Shown here: positions 15,744-23,636 of the stretch, piece after piece
Numbering within the stretch: the stretch's first letter is position 1
Layout of the letters: the number at the start of each line of letters is the position of its first letter
Source: Synechococcus sp. HK05
Lineage (GTDB): Bacteria > Cyanobacteriota > Cyanobacteriia > PCC-6307 > Cyanobiaceae
Reading direction: 5' to 3'
DNA: 64,000 bases
Assembly: GCF_019104765.1 (NCBI RefSeq)
Contig: NZ_JAHRXJ010000004.1
Coordinates: 419,640 to 483,639, forward strand
Translations under genes and position numbers: made by a program
Notes under the pieces: generated by a model
Seen by the model: the letters and a program-made list of their open reading frames with translations, nothing else
Databases searched by the model: none
What the model was told of the DNA's origin: nothing

Positions 15744-17267
15744 CTAAAGAGATGCCGGCGAGCCGCTCTCCGGTGCGATGGTGCCGGTTTCCAGCTCCAG
15801 GCCGGCGCGGCTGAGGTTCCAGCGGTGGATCGCAACCGCTTCAGCGGAGCGGGCCGCCTGGAGGTTGCGTTGGGCGATCAGCAGTTCGGTGATCGGAGCC
15901 ACCCCGGCCCGGTAGCGCAGCAATGCATCCCGCACGGCTTCAGAGCCGGCGGCCGCAGCCGCAGCCGCCGCCCGCATCTGCGGGCCGGCGGCCTGATGAC
16001 CGGAATAAAAGGTTTCCACTTGCTGGGTAATGGCCTGCTCCGCCAGCTCAATCGCCACCTCGCTCTGCTGGGCGCGGCGTTTGGCCAGGGCCACGGCCTG
16101 GCGGGTGAGGCCGCCATCAAACAGGGGCTGGCGCAGCCCCAGCACCGCACCCCAGTCGTAGAAGCTGCCGGAGGCGCTGCCGCTGGTGTTCACGGTGGGG
16201 AGATCCGGGCCGGGCGCGCCGTTCACATTCACCCGCGGGCTGGTGTTGAGCACCGGCACATTCAGCCAGTCGCCGCTGATGCCGCCGCCCAGCAGCAGGC
16301 CCAGCTGGGGCAGGCCCGAGGCGCGGGCCACCTGGATGCGGGCGAGGTTGGCTTGGCGCTGCTGATCGAGGGCCTCCAGGGCTGGCCGCTCTTGCAACGC
16401 CCGCTCCAAGGTGGCGTCCAGGCCGAGGCTCCAGGCCGGGCCAGGCCGAAGCGGCTCCTGAAGGATCACCTGCTGCTGCTGCGGAAGATCGAGAGCCCGC
16501 GCCAGGGCGCTCAGGGCGATCGTGCGCTGGGATTGGGCCTCCGCCAACCCCTGGCGGTCGGTTTCCACCAAGGCTTCGGCCTGGAGCGTGTCGATGCGGG
16601 CAGCCAAGCCTTCGCGGCGGATGGCACGGGCATCGCTGAGCAGCCGCGTTGACACCTGCAGCGCGCTCTCCCACACAGGAATCAGTGCCTCGGCGAGCTG
16701 GGCGTTGAGATAGGCGCTCTGGATGGCGAAGCGGGTGCGCCGTTGCTGCTCATTCCCCTCCGCCTCGGCTGCTGCCACGCCAGCCCGGGCAGCCTTCTGC
16801 AGCGGACCACGGCTGAAATCCACCAGCGGCAGGGTGAGGGCCAGCCCCACATTCACAAAGGTGTTCTGCACCACCGCGTAGCCGTCGCCGCCCAGCTCGA
16901 AGTTGAGATCGCCAATGGCGGGCAGGTTTGAGATGAAGCCGATATCGGTGCCCACCTGGCCGTAGGTGCCCAGACCAACAAGATCGAGCTTGGGCATGAA
17001 GCGGGCGCGGGCCAGGCCCTGCAGGGCCTTGCTCTCATCGATCAACAATGAGCTGTTGCGCAGGGCCAACGATCGGCCCATGCCCAACGCGATGGCCTGA
17101 TCGAGCGTGAGGGATAGAGGCTGTGGCGTAGCTGGTGCGGAAGCGTTCGGCACCGGAGCCGCACCGGCGGGTAGTGGCATGGCGCAGGCAGGCCTCAGGG
17201 CAAGGGCCGCGAGAGGTGCCAGCACCCAAGACACAGCTCTCAACCGGTGGCGCGATCGGCAGCGCAA
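15744..17267 (-). CDS. TolC-family outer membrane efflux protein
   Basis: About 500 residues. N-terminal signal peptide (WVLAPLAALALRPACA), then two repeats of long helices and beta strands typical of TolC: LTLDQAIALGMGRS early and RQPLFDGGLTRQAVALAKRRAQQSEVA in the second half. It forms the trimeric outer-membrane duct of a tripartite pump. It is divergent from an HlyD-FUSC operon (55-65 nt apart), and is probably its outer-membrane partner. TTG at 17267 gives the longest form; an in-frame GTG a few codons later would also keep the signal peptide. Confidence 0.88.
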   Translation of the reverse strand: MRCRSRHRLRAVSWVLAPLAALALRPACAMPLPAGAAPVPNASAPATPQPLSLTLDQAIALGMGRSLALRNSSLLIDESKALQGLARARFMPKLDLVGLGTYGQVGTDIGFISNLPAIGDLNFELGGDGYAVVQNTFVNVGLALTLPLVDFSRGPLQKAARAGVAAAEAEGNEQQRRTRFAIQSAYLNAQLAEALIPVWESALQVSTRLLSDARAIRREGLAARIDTLQAEALVETDRQGLAEAQSQRTIALSALARALDLPQQQQVILQEPLRPGPAWSLGLDATLERALQERPALEALDQQRQANLARIQVARASGLPQLGLLLGGGISGDWLNVPVLNTSPRVNVNGAPGPDLPTVNTSGSASGSFYDWGAVLGLRQPLFDGGLTRQAVALAKRRAQQSEVAIELAEQAITQQVETFYSGHQAAGPQMRAAAAAAAAGSEAVRDALLRYRAGVAPITELLIAQRNLQAARSAEAVAIHRWNLSRAGLELETGTIAPESGSPASL

Positions 17268-17332
17268 GCCATCAAACCTGAATTGCCAGGTACCCTACCG
17301 GCAGCAAACAGCTTTTCTGTGCGTTGGGGTCG

Positions 17333-18502
17333 ATGGCGGTGGTGAGCGAACGCCTCCCGCAGGTGCTGCCGATGACCGCTGTCAGCGCGCTCTGTGCTGT
17401 ATGGGCACTGTCGCCATCGGTGCCCGTGAAGGTGGAGGGAAGCGCGGTGTTGCTCCCTCCCGAGAGCCGCGTTGGGATCTACGCCCGATCGCCGGGCCAG
17501 GTGCAGGAACTGCACCGGCAAGTGGGCGATCAGGTGCGCAAAGGCGAGCTCCTGGCGACCATCAACCGCATCGATCAGCAGGCAGCGGGCGGTGGAACCG
17601 TGGGCCCTGGTAGCAATGCGCTCCTGGATCAAATCGCTGCGCTCGATCGCCAGAAAACCACCATCGAATCGCGCATCGGCACCCTGCGTGTCGCCAATCA
17701 ACCGGTTGGGCAACAACTCCAAGCGCTGGAGAACCTCCGGCGCGACGAGGTGATTCCCAAATACAGTCCCCTATGGGTAGGCGCACAAGATCTATACCTG
17801 CGCAACGAAAGCCTGATCAAGGAGTTGCAGGCTCAGATTGCCCAGCTCGATGCCACCAAAGCTGAGCTTCAGGCCCAGCGCGAAAGTCAGTTGGTGCTCG
17901 CTCCCCGCGATGGCATGGTGCTGGGGCTGAGCGTGAACCCTGGCCAGGCCGTGATCCCCGGCCAACGGCTCGGCACGGTGGGGCTGGGCCCTGAGCCTCG
18001 CGCTGGCGGCAAAGAACGCACGGCGATCGCCCTGTTCAGCGATGGCGACATCGCCAGGCTGCGCACCGGCATGCCGATCCAACTGGATCTGCAGCTGCAA
18101 ACCCGCGATCGCTATGGCGGCAGTTCCCAGCGCTACGGCCTGGTGGAGGGCCGGATTGTGGACATCTCCCCCGCCACCGCCGACCTGGCTGAGGTCTCGC
18201 GTGCCGTTGGCGACCTCACCCTGGCCACCAGCTTGATCGCCCGCAGCCGCCAGGCGGCATTTGGCGAAGGCGGCGATCCGTTGGCGGTGCTGCCCGATAA
18301 GGCCACATCGCCGGTGCGGCTCGTCACCGTGGATCTGGAAACCGCCAATACACCCTCCGGGCTGCGCTGGAGCGGCAGCCAAGGGCCCGACATCGCCCTG
18401 GAGAACGGCACGCCCGCGAAGGCTGAGGTGCGGGTGGAGCGGCGCCGGCCGGTGAGTTTCGTGCTGCCGTTCCTGCGCTGGCTCGGAGGCACGGAACGAT
18501 GA
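17333..18502 (+). CDS. HlyD-family periplasmic adaptor (membrane fusion protein)
   Basis: A 389-residue adaptor with one N-terminal hydrophobic segment, lipoyl half-motifs (YARSPGQVQELHRQVGDQVRKGELL and LVLAPRDGMVLGLSVNPGQAV), a coiled-coil hairpin between them (residues about 95-190), and a beta-barrel domain. It links an inner-membrane exporter to TolC. First gene of the operon that continues with an AaeX-like small protein and a FUSC transporter; the last 4 nt overlap the next start (ATGA). ATG 17333 is preferred over TTG 17324. Confidence 0.85.
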   Translation: MAVVSERLPQVLPMTAVSALCAVWALSPSVPVKVEGSAVLLPPESRVGIYARSPGQVQELHRQVGDQVRKGELLATINRIDQQAAGGGTVGPGSNALLDQIAALDRQKTTIESRIGTLRVANQPVGQQLQALENLRRDEVIPKYSPLWVGAQDLYLRNESLIKELQAQIAQLDATKAELQAQRESQLVLAPRDGMVLGLSVNPGQAVIPGQRLGTVGLGPEPRAGGKERTAIALFSDGDIARLRTGMPIQLDLQLQTRDRYGGSSQRYGLVEGRIVDISPATADLAEVSRAVGDLTLATSLIARSRQAAFGEGGDPLAVLPDKATSPVRLVTVDLETANTPSGLRWSGSQGPDIALENGTPAKAEVRVERRRPVSFVLPFLRWLGGTER

Positions 18503-18687
18503 ATCACTCCCTGCAGCGCTGGCTCAAACCCTGGCGCCAGCCGGCACCCTGGCTCACCCTGGTGCTATTGCTGATCACGGCCAGAAGCGAACCGCCCAGG
18601 CTCTGGTTCTGGTTGGCCTTGCTGCTGATCGTGCTGCTGGTGGGCTGGGTGCAGGTCGTCAAACGCCCTCCCGCCAATGGCGACTGA
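18499..18687 (+). CDS. Small two-helix membrane protein (AaeX-like position)
   Basis: A 62-residue protein with two hydrophobic segments (APWLTLVLLLITA and LWFWLALLLIVLLVGWVQVV). Between an HlyD adaptor and a FUSC transporter, this is the place held by the small AaeX/DUF1656 protein in aromatic-acid efflux operons, but sequence similarity to AaeX is not obvious. It overlaps both neighbours (4 and 11 nt). Confidence 0.65.
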   Translation: MNHSLQRWLKPWRQPAPWLTLVLLLITARSEPPRLWFWLALLLIVLLVGWVQVVKRPPANGD

Positions 18688-19807
18688 TGCTCCTGCCGCC
18701 AGCCTGCGCCTCGATCTGAGGGCGGCCCTGGTGATCGGCCTGGCGGCGGCCTTGAGCAATGCCCTTTGCAAAGGGGTTGGTCTGAGCGGTGAATCCCTGG
18801 CCTACGGCCCCTTGATCGGCGCGCTCGTGGTGCGGCCTGATTTCAGCCGTTGGCCTGCGTTGATCTACCCGGTGCTGCTGGTGCTGGTGGGGGTGTGCCT
18901 GGGGATCGGCGTCAGCCTCGGGCTTGGCTTATCGAACGTGCCGCAAGTGTTCGTGTTCGGGCTGGTGGCAGCCCTGATGCAACTGATCACCCTGCTGCTC
19001 CCGAGCAAGTTGCGCCTGCTGAGCGGGGTTGTGGCCTGCGCCGGCGTGCTTCCACTGCTGGGCACCCCAAGCTGGGAAGGCTGGCAAAACGAGATGCTGG
19101 CGATCGTGATCGGTCTGGCGACGGGCACGCTGATTCAGCTGATCTTCACGCCGCCGGAGCTGACGATTGAGCCAGGCAGCGAGGCCGAGGAGACATCAGA
19201 TCCTCCCCTTGAGGAGAGGATCCGTGCAGGCTTGAGTTCGCCCTTCTTCTGGCGCAAGTTGGTGTTCGCCAGCCTGGCCTATGCGATCGGCGAGGGGCTT
19301 GGAGCTCTAACACCGAAATACCTCTACTTCGGGGTGGTGCTCCTGCTCAACGAGAGCATCGGCGCCACTCTCGCGCGGGTGCGCGACCGGATGGTGGGTG
19401 TGAGCCTGGGAGTGCTCATGCCGCTGCTTGTGTTCAACACCATCGGCATCAGCGAGCTCTCGATCGGGTTGGTGATGGGCGGAACCGCAGCCCTGGTGGC
19501 CGCCCTCAACCGCCGCAGTTATCTACGTACAGCGCTGATCTCGAGTGGTGTGGCCTTCATCGGCTACGGCCCCCTCGTGGCTTGGTACATCCCCAACCGC
19601 TGGATCGACTACCTCATGGGCAGCAGCCTCGCGCTGTTGATTGGGCTGCTGTTCTTTCCCAACTCCGCCCTGCGCCGCTTCAACGCCCTCACGGCCACGG
19701 CCCGCAGCCCTGAACAGCTGAGGCGGCTTGAGAGCCTGCTGCCGGCAGCCGGCGAAGAAGCCCGCTGGCTGGGCTTACCCCCCCCGCAACTCCCGCCGCC
19801 CGCGTGA
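18677..19807 (+). CDS. FUSC-family (aromatic acid exporter-like) inner membrane protein
   Basis: A 376-residue protein with two blocks of about five helices separated by an acidic cytosolic linker (EPGSEAEETSDPPLEERIR). Conserved stretches such as LAYGPLIGALVV, FGVVLLLNESIGATLARVRDRMVGVSLGVL and the late RTALISSGVAFIG fit the fusaric acid resistance (FUSC/AaeB) family. It would export aromatic or other weak acids with the HlyD adaptor and TolC encoded next to it. It ends in a TGATG overlap with the potassium-channel gene. Confidence 0.8.
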   Translation: MATDAPAASLRLDLRAALVIGLAAALSNALCKGVGLSGESLAYGPLIGALVVRPDFSRWPALIYPVLLVLVGVCLGIGVSLGLGLSNVPQVFVFGLVAALMQLITLLLPSKLRLLSGVVACAGVLPLLGTPSWEGWQNEMLAIVIGLATGTLIQLIFTPPELTIEPGSEAEETSDPPLEERIRAGLSSPFFWRKLVFASLAYAIGEGLGALTPKYLYFGVVLLLNESIGATLARVRDRMVGVSLGVLMPLLVFNTIGISELSIGLVMGGTAALVAALNRRSYLRTALISSGVAFIGYGPLVAWYIPNRWIDYLMGSSLALLIGLLFFPNSALRRFNALTATARSPEQLRRLESLLPAAGEEARWLGLPPPQLPPPA

Positions 19808-20370
19808 TGCCACTCCGCTTGATCTTGCGCCGCCAGTTCCCCCTGCTGCTGGCCGGGCTTGGCTGTGCGATGCCCTTGGCGGCCAAGGCCGCCGCAACCG
19901 CTCCAGCAACGGCGTGTTCAGCCCCCAACGCCGCTGTGCTGATCGGCATCAGCGTGATCATGTTGGCGATCACGAGCCTGTGGCAGATGGGGATCTCCCT
20001 GGTGATCGCCGAGCTCACCCACGCGGGGCAGCTGATGCGGTGGTGTGCCCAGCACGCCAGCAGGCGCTCGCTCGGGATGCTCACCGGGGCCGGACTCACC
20101 GCCCTTGGCCTCGCGGGCGACATCTTCGTCTGGGCGCTGCTGCTGAGAGCCCTGAACCTGTTCAACACCTTGGAGAGCAGCTTCTATTTCAGCGCCATGA
20201 CCTTCACCACAGTGGGTTATGGCGATTTGGTGCTACCGGAGTGTTGGCATCTACTCAGCGTGGGGCTGGCGCTGAACGGCCTGCTGATGGCCGGGTGGAG
20301 CACGGCGCTGTTGGTGTACGTGGTGCAGCACATGTTGGAGCTTCGCTTTCACCAACGGCAGCGGGATTGA
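19807..20370 (+). CDS. Small potassium-channel-like protein
   Basis: A 187-residue membrane protein with the selectivity filter TTVGYGD (residues 134-140) between helices at about 92-114 and 150-173, plus an N-terminal signal/anchor and one further helix (44-68). It belongs to the two-transmembrane (pore-loop) ion channel superfamily and has no RCK/KTN domain. Translationally coupled to the FUSC exporter, so it could balance charge or membrane potential during efflux. That functional link is inference. Confidence 0.8.
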   Translation: MPLRLILRRQFPLLLAGLGCAMPLAAKAAATAPATACSAPNAAVLIGISVIMLAITSLWQMGISLVIAELTHAGQLMRWCAQHASRRSLGMLTGAGLTALGLAGDIFVWALLLRALNLFNTLESSFYFSAMTFTTVGYGDLVLPECWHLLSVGLALNGLLMAGWSTALLVYVVQHMLELRFHQRQRD

Positions 20371-21579
20371 TCAAGCGGGCTGCACCGACCAGCCGCGGGG
20401 ATGCAGGCGCTCAAGGTCCATCACCTGATTGCGGCCCTGATCCTTGGCCACATACAAGGCCGCATCAGCCGCCTGGAGCAACTCGCCGAGCTTGTTGCGG
20501 CCTTCACTGCCCTGTTCCACCATCCCAATCGAGAGGGTGAGCTGCGGTTCAGAGCCATCGGCCAGGGTCCAGCGGTGGCTGGCCACCCGTTGGCGCAAGC
20601 GCTCGAGCAGGTCCTGGGCCTGGGGTGCAGCCGCGGCCACCAGCAGGGCGAACTCATCACCACCCAAACGGCCCACCAGATCACCACGGCGCACAGCACC
20701 GTTGAGAAAATCAGCCATCCGCCGAATCACCTCATCCCCTGCGGCATGGCCGTAGGTGTCGTTGATGGTTTTGAAGTGATCGATGTCGATCAGGGCCACC
20801 ACCAGGGGCTGATCCACGGCGCTCAGATCGAGCCGTTGTGCGGCCGCCTCCAGAAACGCGCCACGGTTGAGCACACCGGACAGGCTGTCGGTCTGGGCGA
20901 GGTTGATCAACTCGGGGAGCAACTGGCGCCGCACCACCAGCACCAGCGCCGCCGCGGTGAGAAACAGCGGCACCAGACCAGCCAGAAACACCAAACCCGT
21001 GAGCTGCAGGGCCTGACCCACCAGCGGCTGCAGATCGAGCTCGATCACCAGCAGACCCTGTTGGCCAAAGGCCGGTAGCCCTTCCAGGGCCAGCGGCGTG
21101 GGCAACACGCGGATCATGTGGTCTCCACCAAACCAGGGAATCGGTCCATCGAGCAGGCTTGAAGCCCGATCCGCCACACAGAAGCCAGCGCTGGAGGCGG
21201 GGAAGCAGGCCCGCAGATGCTCCGGCAGATCGCCCAAACCAGCCTCAGCATCCAGCGCCTGCACCGAATGGCCCACCAGGGCGTTGTCGCTAGCGGCGAG
21301 CACCATGCCCCGCTGATCCAGAAGCAGAGCGGAGCGCAATTCCCGCGAGGAGGCGGCCAGCTGCAACTGGCGCTGCACCTCATACAAGGGCTGAAAACTG
21401 GTCACGCTGCCGGAGAGATCACGCTCGATCGAGCGGGTATGGTTCTCGGCCTCTTTCAAGGTGGCGTGCAACACAAGCGCCCCGCTCACGCTGGCCAGCA
21501 CCGTCGAGCCCAGGGCGGCCGCCGCCAGGGCAATCGCCAACAGGCGACGGTTCACCCGTTCGCGCAGTGGTCCTCTCAT
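20371..21579 (-). CDS. Membrane diguanylate cyclase (GGDEF)
   Basis: A 402-residue enzyme. Helix 1 at about 13-36, a periplasmic sensor of about 150 residues, helix 2 at about 193-217, then a GGDEF domain. The signature RLGGDEF (GGDEF at 306-310) is intact, and the inhibitory I-site RRGD (297-300) sits five residues before it, so it should make c-di-GMP and be product-inhibited. DIDHFKTINDTYGH is the usual substrate loop. It overlaps the upstream substrate-binding-protein gene by 4 nt and is the last gene of a three-gene operon. The natural input is therefore probably whatever those two proteins bind. Confidence 0.9.
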   Translation of the reverse strand: MRGPLRERVNRRLLAIALAAAALGSTVLASVSGALVLHATLKEAENHTRSIERDLSGSVTSFQPLYEVQRQLQLAASSRELRSALLLDQRGMVLAASDNALVGHSVQALDAEAGLGDLPEHLRACFPASSAGFCVADRASSLLDGPIPWFGGDHMIRVLPTPLALEGLPAFGQQGLLVIELDLQPLVGQALQLTGLVFLAGLVPLFLTAAALVLVVRRQLLPELINLAQTDSLSGVLNRGAFLEAAAQRLDLSAVDQPLVVALIDIDHFKTINDTYGHAAGDEVIRRMADFLNGAVRRGDLVGRLGGDEFALLVAAAAPQAQDLLERLRQRVASHRWTLADGSEPQLTLSIGMVEQGSEGRNKLGELLQAADAALYVAKDQGRNQVMDLERLHPRGWSVQPA

Positions 21580-22547
21580 GGCACCAGCTCCGGGGTGAGC
21601 GTCGGCAGCGGGGTGGCCTGCGGGAGGCGATTGGCCTCGCGCATCTGGCGCTGCAACTGCTCCAGGGTGCGCTGCACGGGTCCCGATGGAGCGAGCAACG
21701 CCGCCTGCTGAGAGCGATCGGGATACCGGATCAACCGCTGGGAGTTGCGGAATTGCTCGGGGGTCACCCCCTGACGGTGTGCCATCAGCTCCGTAGCTTG
21801 CTGGGGTTGATCGGCGGCAAACTGCCGAGCCGCCCACCAGGTGCGCACCAGAGCCGCCACCAGCTTGGAATCACGGCGCTGGAGATCAGGGCTCACCGCC
21901 AGCACATCCACCACCTCACCAGGAATCTCGCTGGAACTGAACAACACCCGCCAGCGCGGATCCGCCGCAACAGCATCGCTATGGGGGGCGTAGGTCACGA
22001 TCGCCTCCACCACACCGCGCTGCAGCTGGGCAACCAGGGCCTTCGGGCCGTCGTAGCGGAGCTTGAAATCCGCCAGCCCCAGCCCCTCACCATGCACAGC
22101 GCGCAGCAGCATGTATTCGCCGAGCACGCTGCGCTCGAGCCCCACCCGCTGCCCCTTGAGCGCCGCCAGCGACCGCCAGCGCGCGGCGGCCACCACCTGA
22201 TCGGCCCCGTTGGACTCATCGAGCACCAGCACGATCGACGGGCAGCGGACCGGCACCTCACGGCAGATGGCGATCGCCTCCGGCAAGGTGGAGGCGATCG
22301 CCTCCACATCACCGCGGCTGAAGGCGCGGCGCTGATCCTGCAGGGAGCCGAATTGATCCACCTGCAGGCGATAGCCCTGCTGGCGATCCAACCCCTTGCG
22401 GCTCGCCAGATAGAAATATTCGTAGGCCGGCCAGTCAACGATCGCCAGCCGCACCTGGCGTTGCTGCCATGGGAGCGTGCAGGCCCCAAGCGCCAGGGCC
22501 AAACCGGCTGATGCCAACACGGCGCTGATCCGGCGAGGCTGCCTCAT
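21576..22547 (-). CDS. Periplasmic substrate-binding lipoprotein (NMT1/SsuA-like) B
   Basis: A 323-residue lipoprotein (lipobox LGAC at about residues 19-22) with the two-lobe fold of ABC-type nitrate/sulfonate/taurine-binding proteins: LAIVDWPAYEYFYLASRKGL, VRCPSIVLVLDESNGADQV, LKGQRVGLERSVLGEYMLLRA. Paralogous to the protein encoded upstream (shared WP-Y-E-LA-K-GLDR, ILDES-G-DQ, SEIPGEVVDVLAV). No permease or ATPase gene is present nearby, so it may serve signalling rather than transport. 4-nt overlaps on both sides couple it to its paralogue and to the diguanylate cyclase. Confidence 0.88.
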   Translation of the reverse strand: MRQPRRISAVLASAGLALALGACTLPWQQRQVRLAIVDWPAYEYFYLASRKGLDRQQGYRLQVDQFGSLQDQRRAFSRGDVEAIASTLPEAIAICREVPVRCPSIVLVLDESNGADQVVAAARWRSLAALKGQRVGLERSVLGEYMLLRAVHGEGLGLADFKLRYDGPKALVAQLQRGVVEAIVTYAPHSDAVAADPRWRVLFSSSEIPGEVVDVLAVSPDLQRRDSKLVAALVRTWWAARQFAADQPQQATELMAHRQGVTPEQFRNSQRLIRYPDRSQQAALLAPSGPVQRTLEQLQRQMREANRLPQATPLPTLTPELVP

Positions 22548-23548
22548 CGGGCCGCCTCCACATAGCGGGCATCCACCTTGGGCACGGGCGCACCGGCTGC
22601 CGTGAGCTGGAGCCGCTCCTGCACGGCCTGCACAGCCTTGAGATTGCGAGCCAACACGCCACCGGGCTGGAGCATCGGCCGCTGCTGATCGAGGTTGAAA
22701 TACACCAACCCCTGCTCGGCCTGGCGGTATTCCTCAGGGCTGAGCTGCTCCCGTTGTGCCGCCAGGGCAATGGCTCGATCGGGGTTGCGGCGGGCCTCGT
22801 CACGGGCCGCAGCCCAGGCGCGAATCAAAGCCGTGATCGTGTCGCCATGGCGAGCCAGATACTGCGGATCCACCGCGAGCACGTCGAACACCTCACCAGG
22901 AATGGCGCGGCTGTCGAACAGGGTGCGCGAGAGCCCATCGCGGGCGGCGTAGTCACTGAAGGGCGGGAAAAACACCGCCGCCTTCACATCACCACTGCGC
23001 AGGGCCGCAGGCATCTGGGCCAACGGAATATTGCGCAGCTGCACATCCCCCATCGCCAACCCCTGCTGCTCCAGGGCACGGCTAAGCACGTAGGGGCCCA
23101 GGGTGGAGAAGGTCACGGCCACGGGCTGGCCCTTGAGCGCGGCCAGGTTGGGCACGGAACGCGCCACGGCAATCTGATCCCCGCCGCGCGATTCATCCAG
23201 GATCAGCACGATCACCGGGCAGCGGCTCGGGGCACGGCTGCAAAGGTCCACCGCTTCCACCGTGGTGAGCTGAGCCAAAGGCACATCCCCCCGCAGGTAG
23301 GCATGCACGATCGTCTGCGGATCGGGAAACTGCAGCGGCTTGATCGTGATGCCCTCAGGGCGATCGAGGCCCAGCTTGTGGGCCAGATACATGGTTTCGT
23401 AGCCAGGCCAGTTGGACACTGGCACCTCGATGCTGGCGGGAGCCAGCTGACACCCCCCCAGCGCCAACGCGGAGGTCACGGCGCTACAGGCAGCCAAGGA
23501 TCCCCTCCCGAACCGCCGCTGAATGAAGCGCGCCAGGCTGTTGGTCAT
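22544..23548 (-). CDS. Periplasmic substrate-binding lipoprotein (NMT1/SsuA-like) A
   Basis: A 334-residue lipoprotein (lipobox LGGC) of the same family as its downstream paralogue: VSNWPGYETMYLAHKLGLDRPEG, CPVIVLILDESRGGDQIAV, LKGQPVAVTFSTLGPYVLSRAL, AIPGEVFDVLAVDPQY. First gene of the SBP-SBP-GGDEF operon. ATG 23548 gives a normal lipoprotein signal (MTNSLARFIQRRFG then a hydrophobic stretch); a longer frame upstream would overlap the divergent PAS-EAL gene. The ligand is unknown; the family binds nitrate, sulfonates, thiamine precursors and similar small molecules. Confidence 0.88.
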   Translation of the reverse strand: MTNSLARFIQRRFGRGSLAACSAVTSALALGGCQLAPASIEVPVSNWPGYETMYLAHKLGLDRPEGITIKPLQFPDPQTIVHAYLRGDVPLAQLTTVEAVDLCSRAPSRCPVIVLILDESRGGDQIAVARSVPNLAALKGQPVAVTFSTLGPYVLSRALEQQGLAMGDVQLRNIPLAQMPAALRSGDVKAAVFFPPFSDYAARDGLSRTLFDSRAIPGEVFDVLAVDPQYLARHGDTITALIRAWAAARDEARRNPDRAIALAAQREQLSPEEYRQAEQGLVYFNLDQQRPMLQPGGVLARNLKAVQAVQERLQLTAAGAPVPKVDARYVEAAR

Positions 23549-23636
23549 GTCCCAGGCTAGGTAGGGCTTGGGTTCTGGCAATACAAAAGCCAAGCGCGCC
23601 GCGCTCACTAAGCTGCAGCGTTCGGGGTGATCTGGG

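Noticed and set aside
20371..21837. Longer start for the diguanylate cyclase, 86 residues upstream
   Set aside because: The extra sequence is antisense-like (Pro/Arg/Ser-rich), lies entirely inside the substrate-binding-protein gene and would precede the signal/anchor helix.
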